20,486 nucleotides of DNA. Origin: Baffinella frigidus. Taxonomy: Eukaryota; Cryptophyceae; Cryptomonadales; Baffinellaceae. Below, one piece after another: positions 7,962 to 14,780 of the stretch (position 1 is the stretch's first letter; each line of letters starts with the position of its first letter). The position numbers were made by a program, and so were the translations under genes. The notes beneath the pieces are model-generated. The model was not told where the DNA came from. It worked only from the letters and a program-made list of their open reading frames with translations, and searched no databases. The DNA is taken from NCBI GenBank assembly GCA_026770585.1, contig MU646734.1:259305-279790 (forward strand), in the 5' to 3' direction.

Positions 7962-8165
7962 CGGGTTCAGAGTGTAGGGTGTAGGGTTTAGGGTTTAGTT
8001 CAGGGTTTAGGGTTCAGGGTTCAGGGTTTAGGGTTTAGGGTTTAGGGTTTAGGGTTCAGGGTTTAGGGTTCTGGGTTTATGGCTTAGGGTTTAGGGCATA
8101 GGGTTTGGGGTTTAGGGTTTAGGGTTTAGGGTTTGGGGTTTAGGGTTTAGGGTTTAGGGTTGAGG
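7962..8165 (+). repeat. TTTAGGG telomere-type repeat block
   Basis: Mixed TTTAGGG, TTCAGGG and GTGTAGGG units, ending at the truncated exon at 8154-8216. Confidence 0.85.
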
Positions 8166-8216
8166 AGTTACCCCCGTGGCCAGGCAGAACTCCTTGACCT
8201 CCTCGTCAGACGGCAT
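8154..8216 (-). pseudogene. Lone N-terminal exon, UBA-like start
   Basis: ATG at 8216 opens MPSDEEVKEFCLATG, then GTAACT, and the frame ends five codons later in telomere-like sequence. Acidic residues followed by VxEFxxxTG resemble the first helix of UBA-like domains at the N-terminus of UBX-type ubiquitin adaptors; this is recognition from a very short stretch. GGTAACT could be a splice donor, making this a first exon whose remaining exons were replaced by telomere-type DNA. Confidence 0.35.
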
Positions 8217-8222
8217 CTGCAG

Positions 8223-8267
8223 AGAGGTTGATAAGTTAGAGGTTGATAAGTTAGAGGTTGATAAGTT
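8223..8267 (+). repeat. 15-bp tandem repeat, 3 copies
   Basis: AGAGGTTGATAAGTT at 8223, 8238 and 8253, immediately upstream of the minus-strand ATG at 8216, so it would lie in that fragment's leader. The following stretch to 8533 shows no gene. Confidence 0.85.
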
Positions 8268-8533
8268 ATTGCCAAACAACCGCGCATGCTGCGCATTGTG
8301 CCACTTACTATACCCCGTGTCGGCCGCTCATACGAGCATTTTCCAGATGGATTGTAACTCCACCTCCTACACGGCATCTGCACCTCACGCGAAACCCTTC
8401 AGCCTTCCGCCTTGAGGTTTCGGCTTCTGTTGTTCAGGGTTCAGGGTGTAGGGTTGAAATCGCCCGGAAACCGACACTTGGTACAGCCCCTCGTGCGGGA
8501 GGGCCGCTCGCTCAGCCTCAGTCAGGTTGCCGG

Positions 8534-8610
8534 ACTATTCGTAAGTTGACATTCTGGGTTCGTGGTACAAATCCGTCCACTTTGGAGCGAAAAAGAGGCG
8601 GGGAGAGACC
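8534..8610 (+). repeat. AAGTTGAC dispersed repeat, copy 7 (short)
   Basis: CGTAAGTTGACATTCTGGGT, GTGGTACAAATCCGTCC and TTTGGAGCGAAAAAGAG match the family; the GAGCCCGGGCTCACC part is missing. Confidence 0.65.
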
Positions 8611-8645
8611 GGGAACTCGCGGTCTTTGCGCGGCCCCAGGTCCGT

Positions 8646-8739
8646 CGCGTCTGTGTACTGCCGGCCCTGCCCAGGGTGTAACATCCACCGTTTTACTATG
8701 GGTTTGTGCCAGGATTTTTTAGTTTTACTAGTAGTTTGT
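8646..8739 (-). repeat. 94-bp inverted repeat, right arm
   Basis: Partner of 7202-7295 in opposite orientation; the near identity suggests a recent copy or ongoing conversion. Confidence 0.9.
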
Positions 8740-9262
8740 ACCAGGATGTTTTACACGTGGCACCGTTCGGGGTGTTGGACACACCCGGTTTGGCGGAGCC
8801 ACACAGTTGGCTTCGCAGACAATGCCCATCTACTCTCCTCGTACAAATCTTATCCATTACGAAGGAATAACCGGAATTTCGACCAGAATTCTGGCTGAAA
8901 TTCGCTTCGATGCGGATCTACTGTCGAGGGTCGAACCAAGCGCTTGCCGTCGTCGTTCCAAGGCGGTTCAGGCTTTAAGGTAAGGCTTAGGGTTCAGGGT
9001 TCAGGGTTTGGGGGTTGGGGATTAGGGATTAGGATTTGGGGATGAGGGAGCGCTGGTCGATCAGCGGTTTGAACCTGGGTTGTTTTTGATGGACACCTTG
9101 GGAAATAGAACCTACCACACGAGGCTACACCTGGCCTTTTTATGAAACCTTCTTCTAGAAGGACGCAGGGAAATAACCTGTTGACTCTCGATGAAAGCGA
9201 GAGCGCCGCACACCGTTGCGTTTTCCCAGTACAAATCGTGGACGTGACCTTAAAACCAACAT
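8740..9262. other. No gene seen
   Basis: Spacer of mixed composition with a short telomere-like patch at 8985-9045. CCACACGAGGCTAC near 9115 also occurs at the edge of the palindrome at 19982-20179. The open frames are short and lack protein-like composition. Confidence 0.35.
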
Positions 9263-9525
9263 TTACGAAAAGGCGTGTGTGGTATTGAGTGGTGGGACTG
9301 AACCCGCAGCTTGTCGTCTGTGATGTCGGACTTGGAGCGGTGATCTCCATGGAGGGACTGCATCGTTTCCATCATCATCGCGGGCGCTGTCGGCTCCATC
9401 TGCCCCACCTGCGCCATCTGTCACGCCTTTCAGGCTTTCATGTCCATTCTCCACTCGCGGGTTATTCAATAACGAAATGCCGTTGATCCCGTCCGCAGAT
9501 ACCGCGGCAGATGGAGGTATCTGAT
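9263..9525 (-). pseudogene. Unknown LNNPRV protein fragment, copy 1
   Basis: An open frame without an ATG from about 9525 to a stop at 9263. It includes PDQIPPSAAVSADGINGIS, LLNNPRVENGHESLKG and an acidic Gly/Asp-rich part (DGADSARDDDGND). The stretch NGIS-x-LNNPRV-(E/D)N recurs at 10696-10911. Of seven base differences in the twelve shared codons, five are synonymous, which argues for past protein selection. The piece lies next to a palindrome at 9556. Family unknown; probably one exon or a fragment. Confidence 0.45.
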
Positions 9526-9531
9526 CCGGGG

Positions 9532-9751
9532 ATTAATTGCTAATCGCTAGACCTTAATTTCATCCCGCCAGGTATTTGTTTTAAATGGTTGGGAGTTCCC
9601 TGAATACATGAAATTTACCACACAATTGGTCACGTCCAGGGCTGGACACGACTGATTTGTCCAATTGTGTAGTAAATTTCGTTGATTCGGGGAACTCCCA
9701 AGCATTTAAATCAAATACCTGGCGGGATTAAATTGCTAACTGCTAAACCCT
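9532..9751. mobile_element. Palindromic element family E with direct flanks
   Basis: The palindrome proper is about 9556-9731: CCCGCCAGGTATTTG on the left, its complement at 9710-9725, with GGGAGTTCCC and GAAATTTACCACACAATTG pairs inside. It is bounded by 24-25-bp direct (not inverted) repeats ATTAATTGCTAATCGCTAGA (9532 on) and ATTAAATTGCTAACTGCTAA (9727 on). These could be diverged long target duplications or an older tandem repeat split by the element. Confidence 0.7.
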
Positions 9752-9788
9752 ACGCCTTTTTGTTCCACTGCAATGCTTTCCTCACCTA

Positions 9789-10001
9789 GGGTTTGGGGTT
9801 GAGGGTTTTGGGTCTAGGGTTGATTGGAGGGCGCGATGAGCAAGGGCACTGTAGGCTCTATCTGCCGTGTTATGTAGGCTCTATCTGCCGTGTTATGTAG
9901 GCTCTATCTGCCGTGTTATCTGTTTCGGGTTTCAGGTTTAGGGGTTGGGGATTGGGGGGTGGAGACTAGGGTCTAGGGTTTAGGGTTTAGGGTTGTCGGC
10001 T
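9789..10001 (+). repeat. Telomere-like patches and a 23-bp tandem repeat
   Basis: GTAGGCTCTATCTGCCGTGT units start at 9851, 9874 and 9897 (period 23), flanked by degenerate TTTAGGG-like DNA. The unit resembles the DGADSA coding stretch of the fragment at 9263-9525 (GTCGGCTCCATCTGCC). Confidence 0.75.
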
Positions 10002-10240
10002 CCATTTGCCACGTTATCTGATGCGGGGTCTTAAAGTTAACTGCCTTTGGGTCAGATGACTTTTGAAAAGAGACGTGTAGGCCACCGAGTGGTAGGATTT
10101 AGGGTTTAGGGTGTGGGAATGTTTGAAAAGCGGCGGGGGTGGAGACTAGGGTCTAGGGTGATGGGATTGGATGAGCGCGGGCGCTGATTCGTCATTCGCT
10201 ACATTTTCCGCGTCACCTGATCCGGGGTTGGGGTTCAGCA
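10002..10240 (-). pseudogene. Further decayed pieces of the LNNPRV-linked sequence
   Basis: Minus-strand reading gives short peptides such as DPASDNVANGADN (about 9997-10032) and PGSGDAENVANDESAPA (about 10170-10225). Their DNA aligns with GGCGCTGTCGGCTCCATCTG of the 9263-9525 fragment and a CTGATCCGGGG border. Another weak piece lies at 10590-10630. Each is too short to call a gene. Confidence 0.35.
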
Positions 10241-10283
10241 GTTAGGGTTCAGGGTTTGGGGTTCAACTTAAAAGTGACCGACG

Positions 10284-10323
10284 CCAATCTTCCCCGGATT
10301 TCCGGAAATCCGGGGAAGATTGG
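10284..10323. other. 40-bp perfect palindrome
   Basis: CCAATCTTCCCCGGATTTCC followed directly by its exact reverse complement, with no spacer. Imperfect complementarity continues outside (AGTGACC/GGTCACGTTACT). It may be a small transposable palindrome or a product of replication template switching. Confidence 0.85.
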
Positions 10324-10406
10324 TCACGTTACTGGCGAAATGATTTGCAATGTGTACGGGAGTCGTTTGGATGGAACGCTGATCGAAGCGGTGCGATTTA
10401 GTCGTA

Positions 10407-10565
10407 AAACGTGCCAAAAGTTCGGTAGTTTCTCCTACGGCATTGCCTAGGACCTCCTACCGTAGGCCAAAATCCTAGGACATTTTGGTCCTAGGAACCC
10501 TCGTCCTACGGTAGATGTGGTCCTACCTATATCCGTAGGGAAACTACCGAACTTTTGGCACGTTT
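10407..10565. mobile_element. Palindromic element family B, divergent copy 4
   Basis: Arms AAACGTGCCAAAAGTTCGGT then AGTTTC and the complement ACCGAACTTTTGGCACGTTT. The core CCTACGGCATTGCCTAGGAC matches family B copies 2 and 3, but the ends differ from theirs while matching each other, so both arms changed together. Confidence 0.75.
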
Positions 10566-10695
10566 CCCTATGAGATTCGATGTGCGCATCCTAGGGCGCT
10601 GTAGCCTCCATTTGCCTTTTGTTATCTGGTCCGGCTTTCGAGGCTTCCTACTACGCGGGAGAGCTACGTGTCATTTTACGCCCTGCGTCTTTCTA

Positions 10696-10911
10696 TTATC
10701 TCCCCTTGAAATCGGCAAAAGTTGACGGAGATGCCCACAAATAATTGACTTTGACCTTGCCGGCAACCGCAAGATCAGTCCGCGGTTGGCCGGATAAGAC
10801 ATCTAGTCCTCCCTCGTAGTATGGATTATCCACGCGTGGGTTATTCAGTGACGAGATCCCGTTGTGGTCCGGTCGGTGTGTTGTAGGAGTTGGGGCTTCA
10901 TCCGGGAACAT
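10696..10911 (-). pseudogene. Unknown LNNPRV protein fragment, copy 2
   Basis: A 71-codon ORF (begins MFPDEAPTPTTHRPDHNGIS, then SLNNPRVDNPYYEGGLDVLS, later GKVKVNYLWASPSTFADF). It shares NGIS-x-LNNPRV with 9263-9525, mostly through synonymous differences. The ATG at 10911 lies inside the end of the palindrome at 10901-11041, so the true N-terminus is probably lost or upstream of the insertion. Function unknown. Confidence 0.45.
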
Positions 10912-11041
10912 GTTTAATTGAAAATAAAATGGGCTATCAAACCGGATTCTGGTCCTAATTAAATTTAGTTAGAGCCCTAATTAATCTCGGCCAACTCCAA
11001 TGAACAAATAGAGATTATTTTAAATCAAACATGTTCCCGGA
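10901..11041. mobile_element. Palindromic element family F
   Basis: About 141 bp with ends TCCGGGAACATGTTTAATTG and the complement CAAACATGTTCCCGGA. The AT-rich centre is not palindromic. It appears to interrupt the coding fragment at 10696-10911 at its 5' side. Confidence 0.75.
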
Positions 11042-11144
11042 TTAGGCTTGGAGATTAGGCTTGGATGCAGGGACGCCTCGTTTCCGAAGACGAGAGGTTG
11101 GAGTGTGCAGAAATCGCAGAGGTGGTGAGGGGCAAGGGAGGGCT

Positions 11145-11262
11145 AGCTCTGTCTTAGTCCAAATTGTTGAGACCGGGCTCTTTCCCGCCCAAAAGTCGAC
11201 GAATTTCATCCGGGATTTGTGCCCAAAACCCAGCATGTCAAGAATAGTCTGGCAATCCGAGT
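11145..11262 (-). repeat. AAGTTGAC dispersed repeat, copy 8
   Basis: Reverse orientation: AAAAGTCGACGAATTT, then CCCAGCATGTCAAGAATAG, in the mirror order of the copies at 205-1835. Confidence 0.65.
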
Positions 11263-11324
11263 GAGGCAGAGCTAGGAGGACGCGTGCTGGGGCTGCGGAC
11301 GAATGCCAACTGTCTGTTGGAGGC

Positions 11325-11481
11325 CTTCAGGTTTGTACTCAGTAATTAGGGTTTCGGGTTTCGGGTTTAGGGTTTGGGGTGTAGTGTTGACGGTGGTGGG
11401 TGTGAGGTCCAGACACGGCTCATTTCCGTGGAAGGGAGCGATGCAATGCTCCTAGGTCTCACACTCAGTACAAACCTGAAG
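11325..11481. repeat. Inverted 15-bp ends round a telomere-like patch
   Basis: CTTCAGGTTTGTACT at 11325-11339 and its complement AGTACAAACCTGAAG at 11467-11481. Between them are GGGTTTCGGG-type units. It may be a small element that captured telomere-like DNA. Confidence 0.5.
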
Positions 11482-11644
11482 CGAGGATAGATATGTGGGA
11501 TGCATCCTGCCACCAGCCACCCTTTCACTGAACCAGTCGGGTTGAGGAAGAAAAGGCTTTTTCAACGGCGATAAAGGCTCAGCCTTGACCGTCTGTGAAA
11601 TTTACTAGAGGTAGCCAGATCGATCTGGTAAACTTCGGGCGGGC

Positions 11645-11688
11645 GGGTGGCTGCTGGGTGGCTGCTGGGTGGCTGTTGGGTGGCTGTT
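11645..11688 (+). repeat. 11-bp tandem repeat, 4 copies
   Basis: GGGTGGCTGCT at 11645, 11656, 11667 and 11678, the last copies slightly changed. Confidence 0.8.
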
Positions 11689-11756
11689 TCTTCTTCTGCT
11701 GCTGCTCACCGAGGCTGTGCGGGGCGAGGCGCCCCCTTTCCCCTCCTCCCAACTGG

Positions 11757-11815
11757 TTTAGGGTCTGGGCTTTAGGGTTGGGGTTCAGGTTTTAGGGTTT
11801 AGGGTTTAAGGTTTA
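11757..11815 (+). repeat. Short TTTAGGG-like block
   Basis: Degenerate units such as GGTTTAGGGTTTAAGG; it supplies the stop codon of the minus-strand ORF that runs into it. Confidence 0.75.
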
Positions 11816-12258
11816 GGATCCCACTGTTCGGACGACGGCGACGCTACAGATGACGGCGTAACCTCAAGTAAATCATGCCGCGACATGATGGGCCTGGGCA
11901 CGTCCGTGTCGATTGGCGGGGTCGCCCGCAGCTTCTCCGCGCCTGGTACGGAAAAATCTCCCGCGCTCGCTGAAGCATACTGCGTCCCATCGCTGACCTC
12001 CCTGATCTCATCCACTTCCTCCGTCGAATCCAGCCTGCTGACTGTCCCCTCCGCAGCGCCCAAGTCTTTCGCCAATCCCACTTCCACGAATGCTTTCGCG
12101 ACCTTCCTCGCTGTTTTGATATGAGGAAGAGGAGTGAGCTTGCGCTTCGTTGGGCTTGCCCCTTCAAGGCTGTCGTCGCGTTGAAGGTCAGGTGCCGACT
12201 GGAAGAAGGTCACCGCGGACGCGTAGTCCCCGCTCCCACTCCCAGCTTCCTCGGACAT
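11806..12258 (-). CDS. Hypothetical protein, C-terminus cut by telomere-like DNA
   Basis: I start at ATG 12258 (MSEEAGSGSGDYASAVTFFQ); the frame is open further upstream to an ATG at 12309. The 150-residue product is acidic and Ser/Thr/Pro-rich, probably largely disordered, with a basic patch SPTKRKLTPLP that could act as a nuclear signal and a helical stretch ARKVAKAFVEVGLAKDLGAA. No domain recognised. The last codons (DPKP, stop) are telomere-like repeat, so the natural C-terminus is missing: it is a 3'-truncated gene or an exon followed by unseen splicing. The protein-like composition makes coding plausible, but no homology supports it. Confidence 0.45.
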   Translation of the reverse strand: MSEEAGSGSGDYASAVTFFQSAPDLQRDDSLEGASPTKRKLTPLPHIKTARKVAKAFVEVGLAKDLGAAEGTVSRLDSTEEVDEIREVSDGTQYASASAGDFSVPGAEKLRATPPIDTDVPRPIMSRHDLLEVTPSSVASPSSEQWDPKP

Positions 12259-12481
12259 CTCTGCCAGCCGACAAGCGACGAACGACCCGAGCGGCTCAGG
12301 AAAAAACAAAACGTCTCAAACCGCAGCCTCAAGTGAATGAAATGGAAGCTGGAGCGCTTGTCGTTACCCCCGTAGGAAGGTGCAAATTCGAACCTTTCTC
12401 CTCTAAAAAGCCTCATGGTCCAGGCTCGTTTTGATGCACCTCGAACCCGAGGCGGGCCCAGGATCGTTAATCGAAATCGTC

Positions 12482-12642
12482 ACGCAAGCTTCCACCAGCC
12501 CTGGAGGGCTTTTCTGGGCCCTGAAGCGGATCAAATCCCTTTTTCGAGGCCTGAAATGTTTCAAAGTCTGAAAAAGGGGAGTGTAGAGGGGATTTGATCC
12601 GCTTCAGGTCCCAAAAAGCCCATCAGGGCTGGAAGCTTGCGT
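12482..12642. mobile_element. Palindromic element family G
   Basis: Inverted repeat of 161 bp: ACGCAAGCTTCCACCAGCCC and CCTGAAGCGGATCAAATCCC on the left, complements on the right ending GGGCTGGAAGCTTGCGT. One arm differs from the other at a few positions. No ORF. Confidence 0.8.
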
Positions 12643-12690
12643 AACGAAGGAGCTTGAGCCCGTAACCTGCCAAACCTCGGCCGTCTCCAT

Positions 12691-12872
12691 TCTACGGAAC
12701 GGCGTGTCGTTGGCGTATGTTGGGAGAAATTAAAACCTAAAGGACCTAAAGGACCATAAACGCGATCCGAAAGGAAAGCAAAAATGCTTTCTCTGCAGAT
12801 CCCTTCCACGGAACGGCGTGTCGTTGGCATATGTTGGGCGAAATTAAAACCTAAAGGACCTAAAGGACCTAA
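12691..12872 (+). repeat. SINE-like repeat, two tandem copies
   Basis: A partial copy (12691 to about 12757) followed by a longer one (about 12758-12872). The consensus includes CGCGATCCGAAAGCAAAAAT, GCTTTCTCTGCAG, CTACGGAACGGCGTGTCG, TATGTTGGGAGAAATTAAAA and a tail of CCTAAAGGA units. The variable simple-repeat tail is typical of SINE/LINE ends, but I find no clear tRNA-type A and B boxes. Confidence 0.7.
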
Positions 12873-13275
12873 GCTCCATATTTTTACCTAATACCTAACA
12901 AACCACGTGGCAACTCGCAACCAATCACAAATACAGAACCAGACAACAGGCCAGACGTCGCATCGGAAGAGCAAGTAGATGACATCAACAAGACGCCGGG
13001 GGGAGACAGGGACGGGCGGGAAGGGGGGGGAGGGTGCCTTGACGTTGGTGGGACGACACATGACGAGTAGCTTCACAAACGGGACACGCAGTGAAGACGC
13101 TCAAACGTAGGCCCCACGCGAGGATGCGGAATGAGAAGAACATTGAATGGCGGGGGATTCTTGATACATCCACGCAAGAGTGTAACACTGACCTGCGAAA
13201 ACAAGTCAGTTCTCACGGAATTTGTATCAACTTCCCGAAATTTCGATTTTTCTCTGGGGTGAATGTTGACCCGTA
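12873..13275. other. No gene supported
   Basis: Mixed sequence with a G-rich run near 13022-13032. A plus-strand frame to 13276 has only a GTG start and no recognisable domain. Confidence 0.35.
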
Positions 13276-13314
13276 GGAGAGCTAAACGCGATCCGAAGGC
13301 AAAAATGCTTTCTC
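13276..13314 (+). repeat. SINE-like repeat fragment inside the RING ORF
   Basis: GGAGAGCTAAACGCGATCCG then AAGGCAAAAATGCTTTCTC, the internal hairpin part of the SINE-like consensus. It truncates the RING fragment and gives it its last residues and stop codon. Confidence 0.75.
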
Positions 13315-13671
13315 GCGCTTCGCCATAGAGGGTCCTGCTGCATCATCCCCCTTCTCTCCATATGTCTGTTCGCACCGCACCCGCAGCTTCGCGATGAAGT
13401 TTTCCGCTAAGCGGTTAGGAACAAGCTTGTTCTCATCTTGGACGTATGCCCGGCACGTCGGGCACTGCTTCCGCTCCTCAAGCGCCTTGGTGAAACAAGC
13501 CCTGCAGAAACTGTGCCCCTCCTGGCACTCGCTCACCGGCTTCACCATCACTCCGAAGCAAAGCGCGCAGATGCTGTCCTCGTCTTTGTCCTCGAGCAGA
13601 CCTGGGTCGATCCAGTCTGGCGAATCGCCATCTGAGGGACCCGCCCGAGCTCCCTCACCATGCGGTGGCAT
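13282..13671 (-). pseudogene. RING-finger gene fragment ended by a SINE-like repeat
   Basis: 129 codons from ATG 13671. A full C3HC4 RING is present: Cys35, Cys38, Cys49, His53, Cys56, Cys59, Cys70, Cys73. It aligns with the large minus-strand TRAF-like protein at 17838-19424 through LCFGVM, EGHSFCR, NKLV-x-NR and IAKLRV. The fragment has no intron where that gene has one. After AKREKA the reading frame enters the SINE-like repeat and stops (FLPSDRV), so the SAP, zinc-finger and MATH-like parts are absent. It is probably a truncated duplicate or retrocopy; a functional RING-only E3 is possible but less likely. Confidence 0.7.
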
Positions 13672-13702
13672 TCCCGCTCCCTACCAGCTCCTCCTTCTCT
13701 GT

Positions 13703-13770
13703 CCGTCGGGCTTCTCGCTCGTTGCAGTCGGGGTCGCTCGTTGCAGCCGTCGGGCTTCTCGCTCGTTGCA
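13703..13770 (+). repeat. 24-bp repeat upstream of the RING fragment
   Basis: CCGTCGGGCTTCTCGCTCGT followed by TGCA at 13703 and 13747 (period 44), with a partial copy between. It lies just 5' of the minus-strand RING ORF. Confidence 0.75.
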
Positions 13771-13851
13771 CGTATCTCGGGTTATAACCCCAGATACGTG
13801 ACCAAGCCTGCCCGTGACTGGTACTAAATGTAACAACCCCACATTTAAAAT
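13769..13851 (+). repeat. GTTATAA-loop hairpin element, copy 2
   Basis: The stem CACGTATCTCGGGTTA/TAACCCCAGATACGTG (one mismatch) has GTTATAA at its centre and is followed by the same 56 bases as at 1616-1671. The stem sequence differs from copy 1 but still pairs. Confidence 0.75.
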
Positions 13852-14213
13852 GGTCCCACGTGGGGTATGAGCCTGAGAGGACGACGACATGTCGCATAAG
13901 GGTAAGCTAGGGACGTGCTGCCGCGCAACTGTAGGTGGAGGCGAATCGCTAAGAGTAGCTGTACCTAGGTTGACCCTAACGGAGACGAGCCACTCCCCAT
14001 GTGTCTTTGCACAGCTACATTATGTACAGCCTGGGGAAAATCCCTGCACATCCACCTTTCTCTCACACTTTGGCTGGCTTTTAGGGGTCGAGCTGCTTTA
14101 CAACATTTATGTAAAGCAACTCTGGCTGATGCCCTTCACAATCCCTCTCACCTTGTGGGGTATCCGTGGTTGAAACTCTTAAACTTCAACCATGGGATAC
14201 CATGAGCCTCATG
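13852..14213. other. No gene supported; one hairpin
   Basis: A hairpin lies at 14159-14201 (GGTATCCGTGGTTGAA with TTCAACCATGGGATACC) and a smaller one near 14090-14115 (GCTTTAC/GTAAAGC). Open frames here are not protein-like. Confidence 0.45.
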
Positions 14214-14432
14214 AAGGCTGACTTGGGTTCGGTGTGTGTGCGAGCGCGATCCTTTTGGGTTAACTCAAACACCCCAACAGAGCCACCCTGTATCCCCTCT
14301 TCACGAGCCTCTGCACTGGAGAGCGAAACGCGATCCGAAAGCAAACATGCTTTCTTTGCAGTCCTTTCTACGGAAGGGCGTGTCGTTGGGCTATGTTGGG
14401 AGAAATTAAAACCTAAAGGACCTAAAGGGCCT
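14214..14432 (+). repeat. SINE-like repeat, near full length
   Basis: Begins AAGGCTGACTTGGGTTCGGT, then CCAACAGAGCCACCCTGTAT, CGAGCCTCTGCACTGGAGAG, the GAAAGCA/TGCTTTC hairpin, TATGTTGGGAGAAATTAAAA and a CCTAAAGGA tail. Confidence 0.75.
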
Positions 14433-14780
14433 CGAGTGGGTAGAGTGACGTTCTTTCCCGCAGGGTCCTCGAGGGCCGGGGGGTACGCTGAGCTGAGCTC
14501 CTGTCTGCGTTGGGGCACACTTTTTCGGCGGGCCTCACTCCATCAGTAGTGGTCAAACTCTTTTTAATCCTTTTTTACTAGAATAAAACCCAGCGTAAAA
14601 GTCGCGGGAAACTGGATCCGCCTTGGTAAAATGCCCTCCCAAACCAACCCGACGTCTCTCATGCACACTTCTCCCGAAGCACATCACACAGCATCCAACA
14701 TTCTAGCTTGCTTTCCATCATTTGTAGACGCGCTTCTGTAGACACAACAGACGTAGGGAACTATGTCTTCTCCTAAGGCG
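14433..14780. other. No gene seen
   Basis: Non-repetitive spacer between the SINE-like copy and the C-rich telomere array. No ORF, RNA gene or clear signal. Confidence 0.4.

Noticed and set aside
6545-8930. A larger inverted duplication beyond the 94-bp arms
   Set aside because: Only patchy similarity (6545-6670 against 8797-8900) with unequal spacing; it cannot be supported without an alignment program.
12360-12430. Possible tRNA T-arm (GGTTCGAAT on the minus strand)
   Set aside because: The bases flanking TTCGAAT do not form a 5-bp T stem and no matching acceptor, D or anticodon arms were found.
12561-12830. Minus-strand ORF containing GPLGPLGFNFSQH
   Set aside because: The same peptide appears at 14186-14518 because both frames translate the SINE-like repeat and its CCTAAAGGA tail; not a protein family.
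13091-13276. 61-codon plus-strand frame ending in FFSGVNVDP
   Set aside because: Only a GTG start, no domain, and it ends at the edge of a repeat; too weak to annotate.
13889-14173. 94-codon plus-strand ORF with a hydrophobic C-terminus
   Set aside because: The hydrophobic part overlaps hairpins near 14090 and 14159; no family resemblance and no supporting start context.
14186-14518. 110-codon minus-strand ORF and 127-codon plus-strand ORF
   Set aside because: Both lie mostly in the SINE-like copy at 14214-14432; shared peptides reflect repeat homology, not coding selection.
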